Shown here: one piece after another, positions 53,578 to 64,000 of the stretch
Position numbering within the stretch: the first letter of the stretch is position 1
Layout: the number at the start of each line of letters is the position of its first letter
Source: Micractinium sp. NFX-FRZ
Lineage: Eukaryota > Chlorophyta > Trebouxiophyceae > Chlorellales > Chlorellaceae
Length of the DNA: 64,000 nt
Assembly: GCA_029339195.1 (NCBI GenBank)
Contig: JAPTJF010000137.1
Location: forward strand, 1 to 64,000
Reading direction: 5' to 3'
Program-made: the position numbers and the translations under genes
The notes under the pieces: generated by a model
What the model was told of the DNA's origin: nothing
Seen by the model: only the letters and a program-made list of their open reading frames with translations
Databases searched by the model: none

Positions 53578-56500
53578 ATGGCAAGCTGCAGCGCCTCAGC
53601 GGCTGCCGTGGCGGCCAACAACAGCTCATTTGCAGGTCGGAGGTTGGGCGTGGCCCCGCAGCCCGCCCGGCTGGCTCGGCCCGCAGCCTTCCGTCAGCCG
53701 CTCGTGGTGTCAGCCTCTGCCTCCAACCAGCACCAGTCCGGCGCCGGCGGGCAGGACGCTAGCGTTGATAAGGTCGCGAATGTCGCGAAAGGAAGCCTGG
53801 AGGACCGCATTGCGTCGGGGGAGTTCACTGACAGCGGCAGCACAAAGGAGCGGCTCACCCGCCCCATCCGCCGCGTGCTGGCCAAAGACCCCATTGGGCC
53901 AGGTGAGCCACCCTCCTGGCTGCTCGTGCTGCCCGCGAGACTGCCGGGAAGGGCTAGCAAGCGCTGTGGGGCTGGCAGGTGCTGTGGGGGGGCCCGCGGG
54001 TCTGCCGGAAACGGGCAGCCGCGCCGCACCCGCGCACCGCTGCCCGCATGTTTGCCGCCCCCTGAAGCCTTCTCCCCACACCCTGTCGGGCCAGGAGTGC
54101 TGCACACCATGCCCCTGCTGCATTTTTGTTTCCTGCTGGCGGTATACATGCCCAGCACCCACCAAGATCTGGCCCTCTCTGCCCGCAAGCAGCGCGCTGG
54201 CCTTGCAGCGAGCATGTTATGGTGTCCCCCTATCCCCTACCCCAACTGCCAATCGCTCACTTTGACCGCATCTCACTTGCTTTGCTCGTGGCAACCATCT
54301 CCCGTGCAGGCCGCGCGCTGGCGATGCAGCTAGCAAAGGTGGGGCAGCGCTGGCAGCGGCGGGCAGCCACGCGCATGCCCACCGCCACCGGCGACATCCG
54401 GGAGATTGTGGGGCAGCCCGTGTTTGTGCCCCTCTTCAAGCTCTACCAAATCTACGGGCCCGTGTTCAAGCTGTCCTTTGGGCCCAAGAACTTTGTCATT
54501 GTGTCCGACCCGCAAGTCGCCAAGCACGTGCGTGGGTGCTGCGCTGGCTGCACATGGGTGCCGCGCTGTGCATGCTGCGCTGCGCTGTGCATGCTGTGCG
54601 GCGCTGTGCTGCTGTGCTGAGCTGTGCTGTGCTATGTTGTGCTGAGCTGAGCTGCTCGGCGGGATGCGCAGGGCGTGTGCTGGCAGCCCAGCACTGGGGC
54701 TGTGTCGTGTCGCAGCGCGCTCACCCCCTGCCTCGCGTGCCGCCTCCCATGCGTTGCGCTCATCCCAGCGGCACGCACCCTAGGTCCTCCGCAAACAGCC
54801 CTGTTGCACGTTGCAGCAACCTGTAGGCAGCGAGGCTCCCCGCCCACCACGGGTGCCAGCCATGCATGTGCACCAACCAACCTCTGTGCCTGCGCCCGCA
54901 TGTCACCTGTCTGCGTGCCTGTGTGCAGATCCTGCTGCACAACGCCGCCAACTACAGCAAGGGGCTGCTGTCGGAGATCCTGGACTTTGTGATGGGGCAG
55001 GGCCTCATCCCGGCAGACGGGGAGGTCTGGAAAGTGCGGCGCAGGTGGGCGGGATGTGTGCTGCTGGGGTTAGACGCGTCTCTGCGGGGCCAGGGGCTCA
55101 TTCCCTGCAGGTTGGGAGGTCGGGACAGTGCGGCGCAAGGTGTGTCGGGGCATGTGGCTCTGGGCGGAGATGTGGCTCTGCGGGGTCAGGGCCTCATCCC
55201 GGTAGATGGGGAGGTGTGGAAAGTGCGGCGCAGGTGGGGGACATGTGTAATTAGGGGAGATGTATCTCTGCAGGGGCCAGCAGCCGATTCCCTGGACTCT
55301 CACCCCTTTCCCCCTGCTCCCCCCCCCGCAGGGTCATTCTGCCGGCGCTGCACAAGAAGTACCTGGCCGCCATGCTGCACATGTTTGGGGACTGCGCCGC
55401 GCACGGGGCGCGCACGCTGGAGCAGTCGGCAAAGGTACGGGGAGGCGGGCAGGAGCGGGTGGTTGTGTGCACTTCTTTGGGGAGGCATGCTTGGGTTTGG
55501 GGTTATGGATGGGGCGCGCACGCTGGAGTTGGCCAAGGCAAGGGAAGAAGGCAGGAGCGGGTGGTTGTGTGCACTACACCGGGCCAGCACCACCCGCTCC
55601 ACCTGCACTTGCATGGTCCAGCCGAGACGGACAGCCCGTCTCCATATGCCCAGTAGGGGCTGCGCTTGCCAACAACGCCACATGCGCTGTGGACGTCTCA
55701 TTGCCTGCGATGTGTGCAGGCGGGCCAAGCGGTTGAGATGGAGAACCTTCTTCTCCCGCTTCTCAGTAGTCCAAACAGTCCTCTGTTGCAACTCATGTGA
55801 CCGCCCTGTGCAGGCGGGCAAGGCGGTGGAAATGGAGAACTTCTTCTCCCGCTTTGGCCTGGACATCATCGGCAAGGCCGTGTTCAACTACGACTTTGAC
55901 TCGCTCACGCATGACGACCCCGTCATCCAGGTGGGCTGGGGTGCTGGGTGCCGCCAGGGTGCCGCCAGGGTGCTGGCTGGGTGCTGGCTGGGTCCCTGCC
56001 TTCCCTCGCTTGGGTGCCGCCTGGGTCCCTCCCTTGCCCCCATTGGGTGGTGGCTGGCCCCTCTCTTCGTTCCCTGGGGTGCTGGGTTGTTTGCACGAGC
56101 GGGGCATTGCGGAAGACTGGAGTGGACCTGCGGCCGCGCCTGCTCAGCGCGGCTCTGGGTGGGTGCACGAGCGGGGCATAGCTGTGGGATTGGAGTGGTG
56201 CTTGAGGCCGCGCCTGCTCAGCCCTGCCGCGACTGCCCCTGCTCCGCCACGTCGTCGCATCACACCCACCCTACCCTTCTTTCCCGCCCCCCTGCCCCAC
56301 CCCCGCAGGCGGTGTACACCACGCTGCGTGAAGCCGAGTACCGCAGCACGTACCCCATTGCGTACTGGAACTTTGCGCCGCTCAGGTATGGAGCTGGCGG
56401 GGCGGCGGGGGGGGCCCAGGCAGTGCAGCAGGTGTGGTGCAGCAGGTGTGGCGGCAGCCCCGGCTGGTGCCAGCAGCTCGTACCCTCTGCACCACTCGAT

Positions 56501-59500
56501 CGGCCCGACTCCGCATCAGCCTATCCCAGCCGGCCCGTCGCAGCACACCGCTTTCCTTCCTGATTCCCACTCTTCCCCCTCCAGCACACCTCCCGCGGTC
56601 CCGATTCACACTCGTGCCACACCTCCGCCCGCCCGCCCGCCCGCAGGTACATTGTGCCACGTCAGCGGCGCAACCAGGAGGCGCTGGCCATCATTTCCGA
56701 CACGCTGGACGAGCTCATCGCCAAGTGCAAGAAGCTGGTGAGTGCTGCTGAGCTGAGGAGAGCGCTGCAGCAGGCAGAGCTTTCAGGCGGGCGGGCGTTG
56801 AGGTGCCTGGTGCATGCCGTGTTGCCCCTGCCGCGTAGTGCGCCCCTACCTTGCCTGCTGCGGCCCGCTCTCCCACTCCGGCTGCGTCATGCGGGCGGTG
56901 GCAGAGGAGGGTTCGGCCAAGGAGCGTGTGGAGAGGAGGGTGTGCTGTGCCCTGCCCGCTCCCATTTCTGTTACCTCACCTGTGCCTTTGCCCCCGCATC
57001 CCTCTGCTCCCAGGTGGAGGAGGCGGACGAGGAGGTGTTTGTGTTGTGCCCGCTCCCCTCCCTGTTGCCTCACTGCTTGCACCTGTGCTTCACATCCCTT
57101 TGTGCGCTCCCAGGTGGAGGAGGAGGACGAGGAGTTTGTGGAGGAGTTCCTCTCCAAGGCCGACCCCTCCATCCTCCACTTCCTTATCGCATCAGGTGAG
57201 CCGCGGTCTGGCGGTCTGGCGGGCGGGCAGGCGGTTCAAGCGCCGCGAGCGTTGGTTTCCCTGCTTGCAACGACCGTGCCACTTTCTGGGGAACCACAGC
57301 ACTTGCGTCACAATCACACTAGCCGTGCGCTGCTGCCCCCCCCCGCTCTCTGCCTGCAGGCGACGACATCACTAGCAAGCAGCTGCGTGACGACTTGATG
57401 ACGCTGCTCATCGCTGGGCATGAGACCACGGCGGCGGTCCTCACCTGGACCTTCCACTGCATCGCCGACCGGCCAGACGTGATTGCCCGGCTGCGGGAGG
57501 AGGTGCGGCGCTGCTGGGGGTGCTTGGAGCGCTTCTGTTGGGGTGCTGCCGCGTTGGGAGAGGGTTCCGAGTGCTGGGGCTGGCCAGATGTGATTTTAAG
57601 GCGTTGCGGGAGGAGGTGCGGCGCTGCTGCTGTGGGGGGCTGGGGGGGCTTCTGTTAGGTGGGGTGCTGCCCTGCACGACAGGGGAGGGTTCCCAGTGTG
57701 GGGCTGGCCAGACGTGGTAACGCCGGCTGCGGGAGGAGGCGCGCTGCTGCTGCTGGGGAGGGGCGGATGTGGACTGATGTGATACAGGTGCTGCACTGCA
57801 CCACGAGAGGGTTTGGAGAGCTGTTTTTTGCAGGATGATTGAAGGGGTGCGCTGCTGCTGAACGCACACCTCGCTCACCCCCCGTCCCTTCCTGCGCCCC
57901 GTCTTTGTGCCCCCCTGTCTGCAGGTGGACGCCGTCATCGGCGACCGCAACCCCACGTTTGACGAGGTGCGGGCGCTGCGCTACACCACGCGCGTCGTCA
58001 ACGAGTCGATGCGCATGTACCCGCAGCCGCCGGTGCTCATCAGGTGACTGCAGGGCTGGGGGGGTGGTGGCGGGGCGTGGGGCTGCCCAGACAAGCGCGG
58101 GTGGGTGGTGGCGAGCCATTGCGGCGGAAGGCTTTGGCCGGGGCGGGCGCAAGCGCGACGATTCTCCTCTCGGCGAGCTGTCCTGGGCGGCTCTGTGTGC
58201 GCTCCCCATCAATTTTCGCTGGGCCCGACTTGCTGCCCTGCATTCCACGCTCACCGGCCCCCCGTCTCCCTCCCCCCTTCCCTCTCCCACCCCGCTGCAG
58301 GCGCGCGCTGGGCGACGACGTGCTGGGCGGCTTTGACGTCCCCGCCGGCTCCGACATCTTCATCTCCACCTGGAACCTGCACAGGTGGGAGGGTGGGGCG
58401 TGCTGTAACCTGCTTCTGCTCTGTGCGGCAATACTGCTTTGTGCGCCCTTGTGTTGTGTGTTCAGTCTGTGCTGTGCACCCTTCTGTGCGGTGTGCATGT
58501 GTGTCATCCCCAACGGAACAGGAACAGCAACACGGGCCGTGACACACAGTCTGGCACTTTTATCTCAACCTGGAGCCCGTACCACGCCTCTTGCCTCCTC
58601 ACCACATGCACCCCTCTGGCCAATTCGTGGCGTCCCCACCCGCCCCGCAGGTCTGCCGAGCTGTGGGATGAGCCAGACACCTTCAACCCCGACCGCTTCC
58701 CCGTGGACGGCCCCACCCCCAACGAAACCACCCACGACTTCAAGTACCTCCCCTTTGGAGGCGGCAAGCGCAAGTGCATCGGTGCGCCTTGGGTTGCGAT
58801 GTTCTGGCCCAGTGTCAACATGGTCATGTGTGACGGTGGGGGGGCGTTGTTTGGCGGCGGCAAGTGCACGCGCGTTGATGGGAGGCGGCCGCGTGCCAAT
58901 TAGTGGCGCGCTGCCGCTCACGGCCGCTGCAAGGAGGGGCAGCGCATGAGCCGACACTGCCGCGGTCTGCCCCCGCCCATGCAACCCACCCCTCGCCCTT
59001 CCCCACCCCAGCCACCCACTCAACTCCCGTTCCCCCCGCCCCCCCAACCCCCCACGGTCTGCACCCATGCAACCCAACCCAACCCTCACACCACCCCACC
59101 CCACGCACTCAACTCCGCCCCCCCCGCCACCCCCTGCCTCGTCCCTCCTTGCAGGCGACCAGTTTGCGCTGTTTGAGGCGGTCACCGCCCTGGCCATGCT
59201 CATCCGCCGCTTTGACTTTGAGCGCGCGCCCGACGCGCCCCCAGGTGACTGCTCAGCTTCCTGATGAGAGGGCAGGGGGTGTTCGACATCGCCATGCCGC
59301 GCCTGCCTCCACCGCCTGCTTATGCCGCTGCGCTGCTACGCTGCGCTGCTCCCGAGCCGCACGCCGCAGCGCTGGTGCTGGCACTGCCGGTGTGCCCATC
59401 TGCAGCACCCTGCGCAGCACCCGCCCCAACCTCTTGCCTTCCACCCCCGCCCCCCCCCGCTCACTCTGCACACTCCGCCCACCCCTTTCTCTTCCCCGGA

Positions 59501-59718
59501 GTGCAGTGGGCATGACCACGGGTGCCACCATCCACACCACCAACGGCCTGTGGCTCATCCCAAAGGTCCGCCAGATGCCGCACGACCACCACGGCAGCAG
59601 CGGCGGCCTGGGCGCCGGCGCAGCGGAGGCGGCTGCGGCGCCCTTTGTGGCGGCTCCTCAGCGCGAGATGGTGATGGCATTCACCGACGCCACGCAGCAG
59701 CCGGCGCAGCAGGCGTGA
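53578..59718 (+). CDS. CYP97A: CYP97A carotenoid beta-ring hydroxylase (LUT5 type)
   Basis: Fourteen exons close in phase to 635 residues: 53578-53902, 54310-54527, 54929-55044, 55332-55434, 55814-55930, 56309-56385, 56647-56737, 57114-57195, 57360-57502, 57925-58043, 58301-58384, 58651-58781, 59155-59244 and 59507-59718. Residues 1-50 form a likely plastid transit peptide (MASCSASAAAVAANNSSFAG). Landmarks are YSKGLLSEILDFVMGQGLIP, the I-helix LLIAGHETTAAVLTW, ExxR in VNESMRMYPQPPVLIRR, FNPDRFPVDGP and the heme loop FGGGKRKCIGDQFA. It ends near MTTGATIHTTNGL. The match is closer to CYP97A than to CYP97B or CYP97C in the FVMG-GLIPADGE, VEEE and ILHFL-ASGDD segments. The enzyme hydroxylates beta-rings of alpha- and beta-carotene on the way to lutein and zeaxanthin in the chloroplast. 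Introns carry decayed copies of exon edges. Confidence 0.93.
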
Positions 59719-61879
59719 GCAGCACAGCGTGCCGGACCCGCCGCGCCGGACCCGGCCCAGCTCCCCGTCCGCATGACGGCGCCGCAGCAGGCGAGGTTGG
59801 CGCAGCCGGACGCCGGCCCCCGTACGAGCGGGCAGGCAGCGCGCATGCGTTCTCCCCAGGCATCTCACGACATGACCAAGCCCGCTCCTTCCTTCCTAGG
59901 AGCTGGTGACAGCTGGCAGGCAGCAGCCCGCTGCCCAGCCACCTCAGCCCAGGCTGGCGGTTCACGTCCCTGAGCCGGCTGACGTGGCGCGCCTGCCCAG
60001 CGCCGCTCCCCCCACGTTTTGTAGCATAGCACAGCACAGCACAGCACAGCACAGCCAGCACATTGCAGCATTCTGCAGCATACATACGGGCAGTGCGGCC
60101 CGCCCCCCGCCGGGCCCACCTCTTCAGCCCCCCCTGCGCAACCGCAGCCGGTCGCTCTCGGGGGGGGGATTGCCAGCAGGAGGGGCAGCTGTGCACCCGG
60201 CGCGGCGGCGCCATTGGCTCCCCCGGCCTCTCTGCCTCCCAGTGCCGGCCCCGCCCCCCTAAGAACTCTACCCTGCCCTGCGCCGCAACCCCGGCCCACT
60301 GCATCCCCATGATTTGATTGCGCCTGCGCCCGCCTGCGTGCGGCACCCGGCTAACCAGCCGCGCCGCACCGGGCGCACCACCGCCTTAACATCCTCTTTG
60401 CCCCGTAATCCCCTTCTTTTAGCCCGTCCCTGCTGCCAGCGCGCGCAATCTTGCGTGGCGCGTGGCGCGCCCGGCGCCTCAAAAGAGTGACTGCACTCCC
60501 CCATACCCTGCCTTGAGTCGCACTGCTCTTCCCCCACTGCATCCCCTTTTATTGCCTTCGCACACCTCTTTGTTTTCCTCACCCCCCGCCCCCCGCCCCA
60601 AATTTTCCCCTCCCTCCGCGCTCCCCCCCGCCCACCCATGCATGCCCTACCAGTCGCGTAGGCCCCCCAACCTGTCCTGGGGAAAGCGCACTCGTGGCCC
60701 CCCACACATGCCCCAACAGCGGGTCGTGGGCCCTTCACTCGCCCCTAGATACGTGCGCACTGGGACGCCACCCACGTGTAAGCCACAACATGCACAGCGG
60801 CGCTCAAGGCACAACCCTTATGCCGCCTAGGCGGCGGCACTGGGTGGGGGCAGCTGCGCACTTGCTGCTGTGGTATGCAGGCCGTTCATTGCACTTCAAG
60901 TGCCTGCACGCCATGCGCATGCAGCCACGGATATGGCACCAATGGAGGAAAGGGTGCACAGCCAGGGGTGGCCTCAGGGCTATATGAGAACAAAAACTGA
61001 CTGGGCAGACTGGCAAGCATCGCAGTTTTCGACGCCAAACGCATGCGTTTCGCCTGATAATAGGCTTGGCCAATGGCCCATGGGGGCAGTCAGACAAGGA
61101 ACCGATGCATGTGCACTCAGCATCGCATGCCACATCCCACCTGGCCATCCTCTTTCCAGGTGGCAAGGCTCTCAATATCACGAGCCAGCACCTCGCATGC
61201 GTTTATTGAGCTGCTTGCACTGGTGCACAAGGGCAGTGCCACCCTCCTGGGCAGCCCCTTCTCCACCCAGTCCTCTCCCGGTCCCGCCGCCGCCGCCCAC
61301 TGCCGCCTGCTCACCCTGCACCGCCGCTTACTCGTCTTCATCCTCACGAGCGTGGGTTAGTCTCACTCTTCAATCAAAGAAGATGTATCACTGATATATG
61401 CCCATGGCATATGCATGGGCAGCCGATGTCAGAGGAACCTGCTTTGTACGTACAGCACAGCATCACGTGCCATCCGACCTGGCCAGCCTGTTTGCGGGCG
61501 CCACACTTTCACTGGAAGCTTACAGCCAAGCACTGCAAGGAGATGCCCCTTAAGTGAAGCAAGGCTGCGCAACTTCCCACCGCCTGGCGCAGCCCGCTCT
61601 CCGCCCCCCGTTGCGTTGCTAGCCCATCCTTTATTTCAGAACCGTCGGGAAGGTCCAGCGGCCGCATTGTTTTCGCAATGCTGGGTTTCCCAACCCGGTT
61701 TGCTTGAGCCAGGTGAGTTGTGCCCCGATTTTTGCTCGCCTGCCCTTCCTTGGCGGCTCCGGATCGCCCACCGAAGCCGAGCGATGGTCCGCAGCGGAGC
61801 AACAGCGAGCCTGCCCGTCAAAACCCCCGCCCCGCAGCCCCACGCGACAGCGGTGGCAAGCAGGCAGAGGGGCGGCAGC
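59719..61879. other. Long intergenic region, no gene recognised
   Basis: This holds the 3' region of CYP97A and the upstream region of the next gene. It includes a short CACAG repeat near 60026-60055 and C-rich tracts near 60590-60640. No coding family, tRNA or element was recognised on either strand. Confidence 0.45.
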
Positions 61880-63703
61880 ATGCCGTCCGACGACGATGAG
61901 ATGCGGCGCCAGGTTGTGTGGGACCGACACATGGGCCTCCTCTCGCTGGCAATGTGCGCCCGCCCGCCCGCCCGCCCGCCCGCCCGCCTGGCAGCAGCAG
62001 GGCTCCCTCGAGGCGGGGGCGGCCAACCGCGTGTGCGCAGCCGCCGAGAATGCAGGGCACTCTTGCTTTGCGTGCCACGACCTGCTGCTTGTTGGGGGCA
62101 CGGCCAGGGGCCTTACACTCGTGATGGTGTGAGCCGCAGCGGTGCTGTCGGCACCAAGTGAGCCGTCCCACGCCTCCCCTTCTGCGCCACCCTATTGGCG
62201 CAGGTGGGGCGGCACCGCTGTCAAGGTGGCGCCTCACATTTCACGTGCGGAGAACGTGCAGGCCTGGGTGGGCATGGTCATCAGTGAGTGGGCCAGGCCA
62301 GGGGCAGGGGCAGGGGCCGGGCAGGGGCCGGGCAGGGCAGGGCTGTGCAGGGGCAGCAGGGACGGCGGTGCCAGCTGAGCAGCCCTGCCACCGCCCGCCC
62401 CGCCCTCCGGCATCACCTCCCCACTCCTCACACTCATCCCTTCCCGCCTCATTTCTTCGCCCCTTCCCGCCCCACCCTGTGCAACGCACCTGCTTGCCAC
62501 TGCTCACTCATCCTCCCGGCATGCCCCTCCCCGTGTCCTCTGCAGCCTGCTTCGTTGCGATGAGCTGGGCACCTCATGTTGCCATGACATGCGCGTGCCG
62601 GTGCATCCCCTTCCCACATTTGCCCCTCTCGTCCCCCACTCCCGCCGCCCCTTGCCTGCCTGCAGTCTTCCTCATCGCCGTGGCCTGGCCCACCCTAGGG
62701 TACCGCTCCTATGTGCGCTGGCGCGTGGCCGGCGTGTCGGCGCTGCGCATCGCCCTCTTTGCCCTCCCCTTCAACTTCTCACTGGCCGTGTTCGACGCCA
62801 TAGGTGATATATTTCACTTGTTACTGGTTTTGGACGTCCACACTTGTGTGGTCACCTGTTCTTGCGCATTTCGTTCCCCTCCCAACCATGAGAAACTGCT
62901 GGCACCCCTCCGTGTCCTTGTTGGCTGCAGCACCGGAGATCAACCGGGGCCGCCTGGCGGTCGTCTCAAACGTGTTCCAGCTCTTCATGAGTAAGCCCAC
63001 GCTGCCCTGCTGGCAACCAGTGGGCAGGCTGAGGGCCGCGCGGTTCATGAGTCTGGCAGCCGTTTCAAACGTGCCCCCCTGCTGGAGTGGCGCTTGTGTG
63101 TGTGGGTGGGTGGGGGGGAGCCTCGATTGAGAGCACATGAGGGGGGCAGCAGAGGGGTCCACATGTGCCTGAATGTGTGTGCAGCTCCTCGTAAGGTCTC
63201 CAGGGTTTCGGTTTCCGGGTGAGCTTCTGTGAGCACCCCTGCATGTGTAACACCTGTGCAAACTGCACACGTCCTGTTGCCCGGCCTCCACCCCTCCCCC
63301 GGCCCCCTCCCGCCCCCCTCCAGGCATCCGCATCGCCCTGCTCAGCTTCACCTCCATGGGCTGGCGGGTGCCCTTCCGCCTGCACATGCTGCTGCAAGCC
63401 GTCAACATCTGGATCCTCGTGCGCTTCGGGATGCACGTCTACTGCCGCAGCAAGGTGCGCGGGGCCCGGGGTGGCAGGGGGTGAGCCTGGGGGAGGAAGC
63501 TGCCGCCGTAGCTTGCTGCATGGGGGGGCGCGGCCCACCCTCCCCCGCGCTCCGCTTCGCACAGCCGCCCACCCGCCCCCACCTCCTGCCCCTGCAGCTG
63601 CTCTCGAGCCCCGAGGTGGCCGTCATAGCGGGGGCGGTGCACAGCACAATGGCCTTCATTGCCATGGTGTTTGTGCCCTACACGGGAGTCATTGTGCCCA
63701 GCG
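61880..63703 (+). CDS. Unknown multi-pass membrane protein (5' exons uncertain, continues past window)
   Basis: Five exons join in phase: 62204-62283, 62666-62803, 62931-62990, 63324-63454 and 63598-63703, and a donor at 63704 shows the gene continues. The read-through contains VKVAPHISRAENVQAWVGMV, then hydrophobic IIFLIAVAWPTLGYRSYVRW, VSALRIALFALPFNFSLAVF, INRGRLAVVSNVFQLFM, LHMLLQAVNIWILVRFGMHV and SPEVAVIAGAVHSTMAFIAM. This gives at least four membrane helices with Arg-rich loops. I do not recognise the family. A candidate N-terminus is ATG at 61880 (MPSDDDEMRRQ), but its joining to the exon at 62204 is not resolved and includes a (GCCC)n run at 61960-61990. Confidence 0.55.
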
Positions 63704-63897
63704 GTGAGCGGCAACCGGGCTGCGTGTCTGGGGGGGTGCAAAGGACGGAGGAGGCGGGGACGAGGTGGTGGGCATTGGTCAGCACTTGGCGTGCCGGGGC
63801 AGGTGCTGGTGGAGGGGTGGCGCGCAGGCTGGGTCTTCGTCGGCACGTGTGCGGGCACGTGTGCTCACGGTGTGTCAATCAGCCAGGCACGCATATG

Positions 63898-63978
63898 CCC
63901 AGGCAGGCAGGCAGCCAGCAGGCAGGCAGGCGGCCAGCAGGCAGGCAGGCGGCCAGCAGGCAGGCAGGCAGGCAGGCG
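63898..63978. repeat. (GGCA)n and GGCCAGCA simple repeat at window end
   Basis: CAGGCAGGCAGGC runs alternate with GGCCAGCAGGCAGGC units inside the intron that starts at 63704. It is the same simple motif as in the VIT intron. Confidence 0.9.
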
Positions 63979-64000
63979 CCCAAAGCTGTGCACCGCCCAT

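Noticed and set aside
53578..59718. CYP97B or CYP97C identity for the P450
   Set aside because: Segments around the FVMG-GLIPADGE, SILHFL-ASGDD and GATIHTT regions fit CYP97A better from memory. A phylogeny would settle it.

Overview
The window reads as nuclear DNA of a GC-rich green alga, most likely a trebouxiophyte of the Chlorella type. Genes are split into many short GT-AG exons, acceptors usually end in CTGCAG, proteins carry Ala/Gln/Pro-rich tracts, and several genes belong to the green lineage (CYP97A carotenoid hydroxylase, PLATZ zinc protein, IBR5 phosphatase, SPPPP-type wall-like protein). The genus is an inference. Gene models were built by reading exons by eye and requiring that splice phases close across every junction.

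Layout. 199-2626 (+) RAD51C, 5' end open. 2918-6412 (+) diverged Gfo/Idh/MocA-like oxidoreductase. 7857-8737 (-) Bet1-like SNARE. 9756-14860 (-) one gene joining a plastid-type CBS pair to a DCC (DUF393) thiol-redox domain. 17092-23259 (-) modular secreted-type protein with Pro-rich linkers, two nearly identical globular modules and a C-terminal PPC-like beta domain built from micro-exons. 25545-29530 (-) VIT/CCC1 family transporter. 30346-32710 (-) ribosomal protein uL15, divergent from 33845-34614 (+) mitoribosomal mS34. 35023-41498 (-) HP1-like chromodomain and chromo-shadow protein with a huge Gln/Ala-rich middle. 43497-45090 (-) PLATZ. 45814-47552 (-) SMG9, divergent from 48209-50303 (+) IBR5-type phosphatase. 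50931-53361 (-) FAM86/EEF2KMT-like methyltransferase, divergent from 53578-59718 (+) CYP97A. 61880-63703 (+, open at right) unknown multi-pass membrane protein.

The genes are independent housekeeping and plastid functions: DNA repair, NMD, translation, trafficking, iron or manganese transport, carotenoid hydroxylation and chromatin. There is no sign of an operon, virus or complete transposon. Two features stand out. The first is the CBS-DCC fusion, which is hidden because the splice donor contains a TGA that looks like a stop. The second is a recurrent pattern in which introns carry decayed copies of their own neighbouring exon-intron junction. For donor copies the used site is always the 5'-most, and for acceptor copies always the 3'-most.
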